Assembly (NCBI GenBank): GCA_027006785.1
Contig: JALTFR010000045.1
Coordinates: 1-40,161, forward strand
DNA from: Thermoplasmata archaeon
GTDB lineage: Archaea > Thermoplasmatota > Thermoplasmata > WALJ01
Direction: 5' to 3'
DNA: 40,161 bases
Shown here piece by piece: positions 30,366 to 39,768 of this stretch; positions within the stretch are counted from its first letter, which is position 1, and each line of letters starts with the position of its first letter. The notes beneath the pieces were generated by a model that ran no database searches, was not told the DNA's origin, and was given only the letters and a program-made list of their open reading frames with translations. The position numbers and the translations under genes are program-made.

Positions 30366-31393
30366 TGCGAATAAAACTGGAAAAGATAACCCGGAACTAC
30401 GGAGAAATCCCGGCACTTCGAGGAATAAGCCTGGAAGTGAATGACGGAGAGATTATGACCGTTCTCGGGCCCAGCGGGTGCGGCAAAACAACCATGCTTA
30501 GGATAATAGCCGGGCTTCTGGAACCTGATTCCGGCAGGATATTCTTCGGAGAAAGGGACGTCACCGCTCTTCCTCCCGAAAAAAGGAGGGTCGGAATGGT
30601 GTTCCAGAACTATGCGCTCTTTCCCCACATGGATATCTCCGAAAATATCGGCTTCGGCCTGCGGATGAGAGGATCAGATAAGGGGCATATCCGTAAAAGA
30701 GTGGAAGAGGCTCTCTCTCTCGTAGGTCTGGATGGCTATGAAAAAAGGATGCCATCCGAACTCTCAGGTGGCGAGCAGCAGAGGGTTGCCCTTGCCCGAG
30801 CCATTGCGCCCGAGCCAGATATACTTCTCCTTGATGAGCCGCTGTCTGCACTGGATGCCGGGCTGAGGATATCCCTTCGCCATGACATACGCTCCATACA
30901 GAGAGAACTCGGTATAACCACGATTTACGTAACTCATGACCGGGATGAGGCCATGGACATAAGCGACAGAATAGCGGTTCTCAACAGGGGCAGACTTGAA
31001 CAGGAAGGAGAACCGGAAGAGATATACCGCAGGCCTGTAAATCCTTTTGTTGCGAGATTCCTTGGAGATGCCAATCTTATAAATGTAAATGTAACAAATG
31101 GTACGGCAAGAACACCATTCGGCAATTTCAGGGGAGATTTCGAGGGCAGGGGCTACCTTTTCTTCAGACCCGGAGACTGTACGATATCGGATGATGGCAT
31201 GGATGAGGGTATTGAGGTTGAGGTCATATCCTCCAGAATCCGCAGTGGGCTGCTGGAAATTACGGTTAAATACGGAGAAGAGCGCATAAAGCTTCATGAG
31301 AAGGAATCTCTTGCTCGAAAATATGATATAAGGCCCGGAAAAAGGATCAAAGTTCGAATCGATACAGATGCGATAATCCTCTTAAAACCATGA
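30365..31393 (+). CDS. ABC transporter ATPase with TOBE domain (ThiQ/FbpC type)
   Basis: This is a 342-residue ATPase of the importer. Walker A is GPSGCGKTT, the Q loop is MVFQNYALFPHM, the signature is LSGGEQQRVALARAIAPE, Walker B is DILLLDEPLSALDA and the switch is TIYVTHDRDEAMD. Residues about 240-342 form a C-terminal regulatory TOBE-like region (FFRPGDCTI, VEVISSRIRSGLLEITV). The start overlaps the permease stop (TGATG). It completes the three-gene import operon. Confidence 0.92.
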   Translation: MRIKLEKITRNYGEIPALRGISLEVNDGEIMTVLGPSGCGKTTMLRIIAGLLEPDSGRIFFGERDVTALPPEKRRVGMVFQNYALFPHMDISENIGFGLRMRGSDKGHIRKRVEEALSLVGLDGYEKRMPSELSGGEQQRVALARAIAPEPDILLLDEPLSALDAGLRISLRHDIRSIQRELGITTIYVTHDRDEAMDISDRIAVLNRGRLEQEGEPEEIYRRPVNPFVARFLGDANLINVNVTNGTARTPFGNFRGDFEGRGYLFFRPGDCTISDDGMDEGIEVEVISSRIRSGLLEITVKYGEERIKLHEKESLARKYDIRPGKRIKVRIDTDAIILLKP

Positions 31394-31458
31394 TTTCGGT
31401 ACAAAATCTTTTTAAAGATGGGGAAATTGGAGATGATACTTGAACAGGAGGATATCTG

Positions 31459-32091
31459 ATGATTGAAGCAACACTCAGCGTGACACTTGGAGATAGCTGG
31501 ATAAAGGATATCATATTGAAGCATGATGTCATTATAAAGTTTCTCGGATGGATACCCGCCACGGACCGGGATGGTGGGAAGAGCCTCGTTGAGATAAAGG
31601 GGAGAAGCGAGGTACTGGGCGATGTCTCGGAATCACTGAAGGAGAATCCATTCATATGCAATATACAGATGTCGAAGGTTGGAAAAGATGTGCTTCTGGG
31701 AGAAATAAAGGTAAATCAGTGCTCCATATGCAAGGCGATAGTGGGTAGCGACTGCTTCCTTACGTACGGGACGACGACCAGCAGCGGCTCACTTCTGCTT
31801 ACCATAGTGAGCCCGGACAGAAGGAACATAAGGGATTTCATAGAAAAACTGGAGACGGAGGGATGCGAAGTAAGCATCCTTTCACTGAGGGATCCCGAAG
31901 AGGAGGGCATACTCACGGAAAGACAGGAAGAGATCCTGAGAACAGCGTATGAAATGGGTTATTTCGAATATCCAAAAAAGGTTAACATCAAGGAACTCTC
32001 GGAGCATCTCGGCCTGTCCATATCAACCCTCTCAGAAACCCTGAGGAAAAGCGAAAAAAAGGTTCTTGAGTATTATTTATCAAGGAAATAG
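31459..32091 (+). CDS. Bat-type HTH_10 transcription regulator
   Basis: This is a 210-residue regulator. The C-terminal HTH_10 domain is clear: LTERQEEILRTAYEMGYFEY, then PKKVNIKELSEHLGLSISTL and SETLRKSEKKVLEYYL. The N-terminal 150 residues form an alpha/beta sensor-like region with a CSICKAIVGSDC cysteine pair that might bind metal or sense redox state. A TATA-like TTTTTAAAG (about 31409-31417) and AGGAGGATATCTGATG (SD plus start) give it its own promoter. It sits 65 nt after the importer operon and may control it; this is inference from position only. It overlaps the convergent phosphoesterase gene by 12 nt. Confidence 0.88.
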   Translation: MIEATLSVTLGDSWIKDIILKHDVIIKFLGWIPATDRDGGKSLVEIKGRSEVLGDVSESLKENPFICNIQMSKVGKDVLLGEIKVNQCSICKAIVGSDCFLTYGTTTSSGSLLLTIVSPDRRNIRDFIEKLETEGCEVSILSLRDPEEEGILTERQEEILRTAYEMGYFEYPKKVNIKELSEHLGLSISTLSETLRKSEKKVLEYYLSRK

Positions 32092-32730
32092 GCGTATTCT
32101 CTGCACATCCGACACACCTAGGCGACTGCCTTCCTTTTTGAGCTCTATTATGGCCGCATTCCCGTCCTTTGCAGCGCCTGCATTGACGAAAACGGTTTCA
32201 CCGATACGCTCCACACCCGGGCTCTCGTGTATGTGACCAAAGACATGCAATACCGGTCTGTACTTCTCCACAACCTTTCTTATGCTCTCACTCCCGCCGT
32301 GATGGCCGAAGGTCGTTCTGTCGAGGATTCCTACAGGTGGGGTGTGGGTTATCAGTATGTCCGAACCCGGAAGCAGAGAATCCAGAAACGTATAGATGTT
32401 CTCTTCGCTATATGTGAACAGGGTGCCAAAAGGCAGAGGATTTGATGCGCCGAGACCAGAGAACTGCATGCTGTTCATCTCGAAGCGCCTGCCGTGAGCG
32501 CTCTCAGTCCCTGTTTCCTCGAAGACATCAACTATATCCGGATGGTCACAGTTACCTGGAACAGCCACCTTTCTAACAGGTATTGCAGACAATATCTTCT
32601 TGGCCTCATCCTTTCCTCCGAAATTGGTTATGTCTCCGGCAACGATGACCATGTCCACATCCCTGCGCTCTGCCTCCGTTCCCGCTCTCTTCGCCGCATC
32701 AATGGAACCGTGTATGTCCGATATCAGCAT
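32080..32730 (-). CDS. YfcE/MJ0936-type metallophosphoesterase
   Basis: This is a 216-residue protein with the dimetal motif set: SDIHGS at the start, VAGDITNFGG, PGNCDHPD, TTFGHHGGS and HVFGHIHESPG. The Cys in PGNCDHP replaces the more common His, as in many archaeal members of this family. A TGA in the same frame, seven codons before the ATG at 32730, fixes the start in this region. The gene follows the polymerase gene by 18 nt and may share its transcript. The substrate is unknown. Confidence 0.88.
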   Translation of the reverse strand: MLISDIHGSIDAAKRAGTEAERRDVDMVIVAGDITNFGGKDEAKKILSAIPVRKVAVPGNCDHPDIVDVFEETGTESAHGRRFEMNSMQFSGLGASNPLPFGTLFTYSEENIYTFLDSLLPGSDILITHTPPVGILDRTTFGHHGGSESIRKVVEKYRPVLHVFGHIHESPGVERIGETVFVNAGAAKDGNAAIIELKKEGSRLGVSDVQRIRLFP

Positions 32731-32748
32731 GAACCTCGTACAATCACC

Positions 32749-35700
32749 TCAGAAAAAGCTGTCCAGAGTGACCGTCTTTATCCTTTCGTTATCGAAGAGC
32801 GCCTCCATGTTTTTGATGAGAACGTCTATCCTCTGCCTCATGTAGGGTGAGACGTTGTAATCCATTGCGAGTTTTCTCGTTCTTTCGGCATATTTCATAA
32901 CGCTCTTCTCGTGCACGGTCATGGTCAGAGTGTTTCCGCATTCACACCTTCCCGATAATGGGGGACGCCTGTACTTTCTCCCGCATTTGGTGCACCTGAA
33001 GGACTGAGTGGCAAAGGCCCTCATGTTTCCAATCATATCCGGAAGAAAATGCGTTGATATAACACGCTCTGCAACATAGCTCTCATCCACGGAGTCGAGC
33101 ATCCTTGCAAGCTTCATCTGGGCCGTAAGTTTGTCGTCCATATCTCCTATGCGAGTATAGTTCGATACCACTGGCCCGACAGATATGTCGCTGGTATCAT
33201 GAGTGAAATAAAGACCTTCATACTGTCCCGCGGTTCCTATCCTTTTTTTCACTATATCCATCATGTCAAGAACCTCCTTCGGGTCTGCATACTCCAGGGT
33301 TTTTCTGTAGAACTCCAAAGGATAGCGCTTCATGAGGTCAACATTGTGGGCCTCCTTGTCTATCTCATCCGGTATTATCTTCGTGGTAAGGACGAGGGGT
33401 GCATCCATCAGGCCTCCTCTGCTGGAAGGAAGGAACTTCCTTGAGAAATTGATAAGACCGTCTAGGAGAAGCATCACGGAATCCTCATCTCCATCGCAGT
33501 TCCTTCTCTTTGCAGTGTGAAAATAGGGATGTGCAAGGCCCATATTCGTATCTGTATATCCTATTATCCTTGCCAGAACGCCTCCCGATGTATGCGGCGC
33601 CAGTCCGACGACGAGCTTTCCTATCAGGTCATCCTCCTTTTCAGCCCTGTAAAATCTATCCATTCCGTAAATCTCCTCCAGCTCGTCATCAAGGAACTTT
33701 GATACCTTCACGAGATACTTTCCGGCCCTTCTGGGCAGGATTACATCCTGAGGGAATATCTCCACTATCTGCTCCTCGCTCTCCAGCGGGTTTCCCTCCC
33801 AGTCCGTGGTATACCCAAGCTCCTTCGCTTTCTCCACGCTTATCCCTATCTCTCTCGGCCTGAAATGCGTGAGAGGTACATCGGTCATATCGAACCTGCA
33901 TGTGCCGTCCTTAAAGACATATACGTCGTTCTTTGCCCTGAGTATGCCTTTTTCAAGCGGTTCAGGCATCTTTTCACCGGACATCATGCCCTTTACGGCC
34001 TTCACCTTATCCGGCATCCTTTCGCCCAGATTTGTGAGAGCCTTCACAACCATGGATGCAAGGTCCAGTTCGATGTATTCTGTCTTTCCGGTATACTCTG
34101 TCGGAGACCCGCATTTCGGACAATATGGCTGAGGAAATTTCAGAATCATTCCACAATCCGGGTTTGTGCACTTTCTTATGCCCAGCTCAACCTTATTTGA
34201 GTTTGCAGCCTCATCTGTCTTTACCTTTCCAAATGAGGTCTGCATCCTTCTTCCGCCGTTCTTCATTGCCTCCTCCAGAAGCCTCTGCTGACCACCTGCG
34301 TTTCCGATTGGAAAGAGCGAATGTACGGGAGGGTCCATCTTACGCTCCTTTGCCTTCTCCGGCCTTCCCATCCTCGCACCTATGCGTGTGGGTGCCCTCT
34401 CCATTATCCTTACGCCTGAAAGTGACGAGACTATCTCCACCGTCCGCTCTCCGTCGGGAACTTCTCCTTTAGCTGGATTCAGGGTGAGATAGAGGGCCTT
34501 TCCCTTCTTTATTACAAAGCTTCCGTTCCTCACCAGATGATGGGCTCCGAGCCTTATCAGTATCTCTTTTATCCCGTCATCAGCAGGTATGCTCAGTTCC
34601 TCTCCTTCAGGCTGAAAACCTTCAATATAGTCTCTGAGTGCGATGACATCCTCCTTCGATATGTCATGCCAGAAGAAGTTGAACTTCGGGTGAAGGGGCG
34701 TGTCCGTATCCTTTGCAAATGAGAATGCCCTCTCGGAATCCCATTCTTCGTGGCCTTCGGGTATCTTTCCGGTCTTCTCCTCCACTTCAAGCTCCCACCA
34801 CTCGGTGCTGAATGATGCTGGCATAAGTGGATGGTTGTTCTCAAGGAACTCCCCGTATGCAACCAGTATCTCTCCCACGTCGGGTATCCTCTTTATGCTT
34901 TCCCGAACCTTCTTGGCCTCTTTGACCGTATTTATCTGGATGAAATCACCGTTCACCAGAACGACGCTCGGGCCTTCTATGGTATCGCATGGCGTTACAA
35001 CCCCTGCCTTTCCCGGCCTCTCTATCTTTATCTGAGTTCCCAGAGCAGGGAATTCCCCCAGTATGTACATCGTTGCTGGATGTATGGCGGTTGCGGCAAC
35101 TCCTGTTGTCCTCGCCCTTCCGTATCTCAGGCGAAAGCCTCCGACAGCGCTCGGCCCCGCGAACACAGGCCTTCCGGCCAGAACATCCTTTATGAACTTG
35201 TAGTTCGGGCCAACCTTCTTTTCACCCTTCTTCTTTCCCTTTCCGAACCTTTCCACATACTCCCCGATGAAATCCCATCCGTCCATGTTCAGGGCATCCA
35301 CATGCTTCTTCAGCTTGCTCGCCTTCAGACACATTCCCTCGGCTATGACAAGACAGGCACCACCTCTTACACGATTTGTCTCTATGCGGGGAAGGTCCCT
35401 GTGCCCGGATACCTCCACATCCTCTGTTCCCTCTCCGTCTATGCATATCGGGCAGTTTCGGACTATCAGGTCGACCTCCTCTGATGATGGCTTGTACTGC
35501 AGGTGCTGGGCCCTTTCGTAGAGTGGTATCTCCTCCTTATATCTCTCCACCTCGTCGTCACTGGGCTTGTATCTGTCTATACCGAGTTCTCTGCGCACCA
35601 CATCCGCTATAAGAACGCTCATTGCCTGTCCAGTGCCTCCCGCGGACCTTATTGGCCCTGCAAAGAATATGGAGACATAATCGCTTCCGTCGTCGTTCTT

Positions 35701-36105
35701 TCCCAGTTTCACATTTATTATACCTTCGAGCGGAGCAACAAGGATTCCCTCTGTAAGAACCGCAAGGCCAAGCCTGACCGCAGTGTCTATTGCCTTTTCC
35801 ACACCTATGCCCTTTTTGAGAAGTTTTACGGCCTCCTGCTTTGCAACCTCCAGAGCCACGCGCTCCCTGTTTCCCAGTTCTGCTGTCAGCCTTCTTATCT
35901 CATCTGCGATGCCTTCAACAGGATAGCCCTGCTGGACAAGGAGCTTCTCCACACGCATGGCAAGATCTATGGCACGCGGTATCTCCACCTCTTCCGAGGG
36001 GTCTATGTGCATGGCCCTCGCCTTTCCGGCAATCTCATACGCCCGGGACACCCCGTCCTCCATTTCGTCAAAGTATCTTTCAATTCTTTTCGAATATGCG
36101 CCCAT
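32749..36105 (-). CDS. polC: DNA polymerase II (PolD) large subunit DP2
   Basis: This is the catalytic subunit of the archaeal replicative polymerase D, 1118 residues long with no intein. Landmarks are VEGIADEIRRLTAELGNRE and FAGPIRSAGGTGQAMSVLIA. FRLRYGRARTTGVAATAIHP also matches, and the two-barrel catalytic centre has RRNCDGDEDSVMLLLDGLIN near residue 866. Zinc sites are CTNPDCGMI...CPKCG near 655 and CTKCGRKYRRPP...CECG near 1035. The C-terminal VTLDSFF is a PCNA-binding (PIP) box. DP1 is not adjacent in this window. A TATA element (CTTTAATAC, about 36160-36170) precedes a leader of about 40-60 nt. Confidence 0.97.
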   Translation of the reverse strand: MGAYSKRIERYFDEMEDGVSRAYEIAGKARAMHIDPSEEVEIPRAIDLAMRVEKLLVQQGYPVEGIADEIRRLTAELGNRERVALEVAKQEAVKLLKKGIGVEKAIDTAVRLGLAVLTEGILVAPLEGIINVKLGKNDDGSDYVSIFFAGPIRSAGGTGQAMSVLIADVVRRELGIDRYKPSDDEVERYKEEIPLYERAQHLQYKPSSEEVDLIVRNCPICIDGEGTEDVEVSGHRDLPRIETNRVRGGACLVIAEGMCLKASKLKKHVDALNMDGWDFIGEYVERFGKGKKKGEKKVGPNYKFIKDVLAGRPVFAGPSAVGGFRLRYGRARTTGVAATAIHPATMYILGEFPALGTQIKIERPGKAGVVTPCDTIEGPSVVLVNGDFIQINTVKEAKKVRESIKRIPDVGEILVAYGEFLENNHPLMPASFSTEWWELEVEEKTGKIPEGHEEWDSERAFSFAKDTDTPLHPKFNFFWHDISKEDVIALRDYIEGFQPEGEELSIPADDGIKEILIRLGAHHLVRNGSFVIKKGKALYLTLNPAKGEVPDGERTVEIVSSLSGVRIMERAPTRIGARMGRPEKAKERKMDPPVHSLFPIGNAGGQQRLLEEAMKNGGRRMQTSFGKVKTDEAANSNKVELGIRKCTNPDCGMILKFPQPYCPKCGSPTEYTGKTEYIELDLASMVVKALTNLGERMPDKVKAVKGMMSGEKMPEPLEKGILRAKNDVYVFKDGTCRFDMTDVPLTHFRPREIGISVEKAKELGYTTDWEGNPLESEEQIVEIFPQDVILPRRAGKYLVKVSKFLDDELEEIYGMDRFYRAEKEDDLIGKLVVGLAPHTSGGVLARIIGYTDTNMGLAHPYFHTAKRRNCDGDEDSVMLLLDGLINFSRKFLPSSRGGLMDAPLVLTTKIIPDEIDKEAHNVDLMKRYPLEFYRKTLEYADPKEVLDMMDIVKKRIGTAGQYEGLYFTHDTSDISVGPVVSNYTRIGDMDDKLTAQMKLARMLDSVDESYVAERVISTHFLPDMIGNMRAFATQSFRCTKCGRKYRRPPLSGRCECGNTLTMTVHEKSVMKYAERTRKLAMDYNVSPYMRQRIDVLIKNMEALFDNERIKTVTLDSFF

Positions 36106-36280
36106 TCCTCATCATTCTCCTGTTTTTCTTCTGTTCCAACCCTTACCTGTTTCACCGTATTAAAGCTTATCTACGGCGTATTTACAGTATATAAACTGGA
36201 TATAGAAATAAACATTCATATGAGACTGCCCTCCGTAGAAAAGTAATTAAATACATCGCTTATGCAGGGTGCGTGATAGC

Positions 36281-37390
36281 ATGAAGGTGACATTCAGCAT
36301 AATAAAGGCAGATGTCGGAGGATGGCCGGGGCATTCCCTCGTTCATCCCAGGCTGATAGAAACGGCCGAGAAGGAGATGGAAAAGGCGAAGAAGAAGGGA
36401 ATCATAAGGGATTTCCATGTTACTCATGTGGGAGACGACCTTGAACTGATAATGACGCACACAAAGGGGACTGACAACAAGCAGATACACGAACTCGCAT
36501 GGAAGACCTTTGAGAAGGCCACAGAAGTGGCAAAAGAACTGAAGCTCTACGGAGCGGGGCAGGACCTTCTGAGCGATGCATTTTCGGGAAACATAAAGGG
36601 CATGGGTCCCGGAGTTGCGGAGATGGAGTTCGAGGAAAGGAAGGGAGAGCCTGTCATAGCCTTCATGATGGACAAGACAGAACCCGGTGCCTTCAACCTT
36701 CCGATATACAGGATGTTCGCAGACCCGTTCAACACCCCCGGACTGGTGATAGACCCGAGTATGCACAGGGGATTCACCTTCGAGATATGGGACATAATGG
36801 AGCACAAGAAGGTCTTCATGAACACTCCCGAGGAGACCTATGATATACTTGCGCTAATCGGAGCGAAGTCGAGGTTCGTCATAAAGCGCGTCTATTCAAG
36901 GAACAGCGACAAGTTCGCAAAGGACGAGCCCGTTGCAGTGGTTTCAACCGAGAAACTGTATCAGATAGCTGGCGAATATGTAGGAAAGGACGACCCTGTT
37001 GCAGTTGTGAGGGCACAGAGCGGACTTCCGGCTCTTGGAGAGGTCCTTGAGCCCTGGGCGTTCCCGCACCTCGTTTCAGGATGGATGAGGGGCAGCCACA
37101 ACGGCCCGATAATGCCTGTCGGAATAAAGAATGCGAAGTGCACGAGGTTCGACGGCCCGCCGAGGGTGGCGGCGCTCGGATTCCAGGTCGCGAACGGAAC
37201 TCTCGGAATGCCCGCAGACCTCTTCGACGACCCTGCATGGGACTACACGAGGAACAAGGCGCAGGACATCGCGGAGTACATGAGAAGGCACGGGCCCTTC
37301 GAGCCGCACAGGCTTCCGCTGGAGGACATGGAATACACTACCCTCCCCGGAATAATGAAGGAACTCGGGCCGAGGTTCCAGAAGCTCTAA
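36281..37390 (+). CDS. fbp: Fructose-1,6-bisphosphate aldolase/phosphatase (class V)
   Basis: This bifunctional gluconeogenic enzyme joins triose phosphates and removes the C1 phosphate, giving fructose 6-phosphate. In its 369 residues, the metal-binding N-terminus FSIIKADVGGWPGHS is intact, as are HVTHVGDDLELIMTH, KLYGAGQDLLSDAFSGN and GPGVAEMEFEER. FADPFNTPGLVIDPSMHRGF, GSHNGPIMPVG and RFDGPPRVAALGFQ also match. A TATA box (AATTAAATAC, 36245-36254) and a GTGAT site support the ATG at 36281; GTG 36269 is an alternative. It diverges from polC. Confidence 0.96.
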   Translation: MKVTFSIIKADVGGWPGHSLVHPRLIETAEKEMEKAKKKGIIRDFHVTHVGDDLELIMTHTKGTDNKQIHELAWKTFEKATEVAKELKLYGAGQDLLSDAFSGNIKGMGPGVAEMEFEERKGEPVIAFMMDKTEPGAFNLPIYRMFADPFNTPGLVIDPSMHRGFTFEIWDIMEHKKVFMNTPEETYDILALIGAKSRFVIKRVYSRNSDKFAKDEPVAVVSTEKLYQIAGEYVGKDDPVAVVRAQSGLPALGEVLEPWAFPHLVSGWMRGSHNGPIMPVGIKNAKCTRFDGPPRVAALGFQVANGTLGMPADLFDDPAWDYTRNKAQDIAEYMRRHGPFEPHRLPLEDMEYTTLPGIMKELGPRFQKL

Positions 37391-37400
37391 ACCCCTTCGA

Positions 37401-37415
37401 TTTTTCCTTTTATTT
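37401..37415 (+). terminator. T-rich terminator after fbp
   Basis: TTTTTCCTTTTATTT lies 10-25 nt after the fbp stop. Archaeal RNA polymerase terminates on such T runs; no hairpin is needed. It touches the stop of the convergent gene. Confidence 0.4.
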
Positions 37416-38899
37416 CAGGGATTTCCGTTTCTCCTCTTTTTCGTGTATGATATCAAAGCCACGGATATCAGGGCGATCCCGATGAGGTATGCTGGCAATG
37501 GCGTGTCCTCGGTTTGCTGGGTGGGAGCGCTCTCGGAGTTGTCCAGACAGACCACATAGATATCGTCACCGCTCATCTCGCTCACAAGTATCTCCAGCTT
37601 TCCGTCCGAATCAACATCCGCGACGACCAGCGCTGATTCAGGAGTGTCGCCATTGAGATGGTATGACCATTTCTCCGAGCCGTCATTCGAATCCAGACAG
37701 ACCAACCTGTGGCCTGATTCGGAACCGTTGAAGAGCTCCAGAAGGATGTCCTTCGTTCCATCTCCGTCAATGTCTGCGATGACCGGATACATGAAACGGT
37801 GCCCGGAAAGGCCTGTTTTCCACAGTATTTTGCCATCTCCACCTATGAAGTAGAGGTATTTTCCGATGTCTCCCATGACGATGCCCTTGCCATCGTAGAG
37901 CGCGGCCATGGCCGTGTTGTCCGAAACAAGAGGGCTTTGACCTTCCCACTGGAATGTGATGTTCCAGAGCAGATCCCCATCATTGCTGAAACAGGAATAT
38001 CCGCTCTCATTTCCGAGGATTATCTCCGGATTTCCGTCACCTGTGATATCTCCTACTAGGAACCTGTCTCCCGAGAAATTTCCGGTCACATTCCATTCCT
38101 CGTTCCCGTGTATGTCAAGAGCCATGAGAACTCCGTATTCCGCACCCTTTCCTAAACCGCTCAGGATGATGTCATCGGATGAATCCCCATCAATATCGCC
38201 GATACCTGCGCTCACCGCGAACAGAGGGACATCTTTCTTCCAAACAGGCTTGGAATCCGAGAGGTCGAAGAGGATTATGCTACTGTTGCCCACCTGCCAT
38301 GAGGGAGGCTTGAATGAGGGATATCCGCTGTATATGTCCGGCCTTTCCAGCAGGCCGTAGGCGTTCCCTCCGGAATAGACGATGCCGACCCAGTGGAACC
38401 CGTAATATTCGCTGTCCGGGTCGTTGTAGAAATCGAGTGCCCATACGGGTTTCTTCTCGCCATAAGAGAGCATCATATTGGGGTCGTCGGAACCCTCGAG
38501 GGTGTTCCATTTGTCCTTTATCTTAACCAGGGAAAGTACGGGAGGATAAACCGAGGAATTGCCCTCGTAGAATGAAGAATCGGTGTAGTTCCAGACAACA
38601 TTACCGTTCTCCCCGTCGAGCGCCACTATGCGGTTCTCAGCGGAACATACGACCTCGTTCCTTCCGTCACCGTTGATATCCGCTACAAAGTTCCAGTTAA
38701 ATGAGGCGAGGCCCTCATTCACAGGCCCGAACCTCCACTTCTCCACAAGGTCCCCGTCCTTCATATCTCCAACGCCTTCCACAGCGCTGGTATTTCCACC
38801 GTCATGCCTCTTCTCAGGCCATGCCCCACCAGCCCCAAGCACCGGAGCAGAGAGGAGTATGAAAGCGAGGATCACTACAAACAAAGCCTTTTCCTTCAT
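37415..38899 (-). CDS. FG-GAP/PQQ-like repeat surface protein, C-terminally anchored
   Basis: This is a 494-residue exported beta-propeller-like protein. A signal peptide (ALFVVILAFILLSAPVLG) is followed by at least five FG-GAP repeats with calcium-loop signatures: DINGDGRNE, DIDGDSSDD, DITGDGNPE, DIDGDGTKD and DVDSDGKLE. They alternate with PQQ-like blades such as IVALDGENGNVVWNY and LVCLDSNDGSEKWSY. The C-terminal helix LPAYLIGIALISVALISY is followed by TKKRRN. A GGTGAA site precedes the ATG. Such repeats usually bind other surface proteins or polysaccharides; the ligand here is unknown. Calcium binding is inference from the loops. Confidence 0.85.
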   Translation of the reverse strand: MKEKALFVVILAFILLSAPVLGAGGAWPEKRHDGGNTSAVEGVGDMKDGDLVEKWRFGPVNEGLASFNWNFVADINGDGRNEVVCSAENRIVALDGENGNVVWNYTDSSFYEGNSSVYPPVLSLVKIKDKWNTLEGSDDPNMMLSYGEKKPVWALDFYNDPDSEYYGFHWVGIVYSGGNAYGLLERPDIYSGYPSFKPPSWQVGNSSIILFDLSDSKPVWKKDVPLFAVSAGIGDIDGDSSDDIILSGLGKGAEYGVLMALDIHGNEEWNVTGNFSGDRFLVGDITGDGNPEIILGNESGYSCFSNDGDLLWNITFQWEGQSPLVSDNTAMAALYDGKGIVMGDIGKYLYFIGGDGKILWKTGLSGHRFMYPVIADIDGDGTKDILLELFNGSESGHRLVCLDSNDGSEKWSYHLNGDTPESALVVADVDSDGKLEILVSEMSGDDIYVVCLDNSESAPTQQTEDTPLPAYLIGIALISVALISYTKKRRNGNP

Positions 38900-38979
38900 T
38901 TCACCGCCTCATCGGTTCTGTCATGATATATGTATATTTCATATTTAAAGTTATCTGAAATGCTGTTATTGTGGAGCGC

Positions 38980-39768
38980 TTATTTCAGTCCCACCTTTCT
39001 TCCGCTGGCATCCCTCATATAGTTCCCGAACTCGGGCATCTTGAGTATCTCCTTCTCTGTGAATATCGGCCCGTCACGGCACACAAGATACGGCCCTACA
39101 GCGCATGAACCGCATAACCCTATTCCGCACTTCATATATCGTTCCAGAGAGAACTGGACCTTCACGCCCATCTCCTGCGTTGTCCTGAAGAAATAGTATA
39201 GCATTATCTCGGGGCCGCAGGCATAGACCATGTCAAAGCGCTCCTTTTCCATCAGTTCCTTTGCAAGGTTGGTAACAAATCCATGATAGCCCATGCTCCC
39301 GTCGTCCGTCGCAATATGAAGGTCAACGGTTCCTTTGAGGCGCTCCACAAAGACCAGTTTTCCCTTATCTCTGGCACCCAGGGCGAAGAACACTTCGAGC
39401 CCATTCTCCACGGCCTTCTCTGCCAGAGGCGCAAGGGAGGCCACTGCGGTCCCTCCTGCGACCATGAGGACCTTTTTTCCCTCAAGGGAATACGGCCTTC
39501 CATAGGGGCCTCTTATTCCGATGACATCCCCTTCTTTCATGGCGTGGAGAGCCTCAGTACCCTTTCCGATGCGGTGAACCGTTATCCCCTTCATCTCGCC
39601 CATGTAGGATATTGACATGGGCATCTCGTCCACTCCCGGAACCCAGACCATGTAGAACTGCCCGGGCTCTGCAGGAACATCGTCCCTGAACCTGAATGTC
39701 TTTACAAGAGAGCTCTCCTCAACGACCTCCAGTATCTCCGCCATCCTAAAGGGCTCAGAGGAGCGCAA
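38980..39768 (-). CDS. pyrK: Dihydroorotate dehydrogenase electron transfer subunit PyrK
   Basis: This flavoprotein subunit passes electrons from PyrD to NAD. Of its 262 residues, an N-terminal FAD domain (PGQFYMVWVPGVDEMPMSIS) is followed by the NAD-binding VLMVAGGTAVASLAPLA. The 2Fe-2S loop CGIGLCGSCAVGPYLVC is at about residues 214-230. The start TTG at 39768 overlaps the pyrD end by 14 nt and has an AAAGGAGGT site about 9 nt upstream; ATG 39744 is weaker. It is transcribed after pyrD, forming the NAD-linked class 1B enzyme of pyrimidine synthesis. Confidence 0.93.
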   Translation of the reverse strand: MRSSEPFRMAEILEVVEESSLVKTFRFRDDVPAEPGQFYMVWVPGVDEMPMSISYMGEMKGITVHRIGKGTEALHAMKEGDVIGIRGPYGRPYSLEGKKVLMVAGGTAVASLAPLAEKAVENGLEVFFALGARDKGKLVFVERLKGTVDLHIATDDGSMGYHGFVTNLAKELMEKERFDMVYACGPEIMLYYFFRTTQEMGVKVQFSLERYMKCGIGLCGSCAVGPYLVCRDGPIFTEKEILKMPEFGNYMRDASGRKVGLK

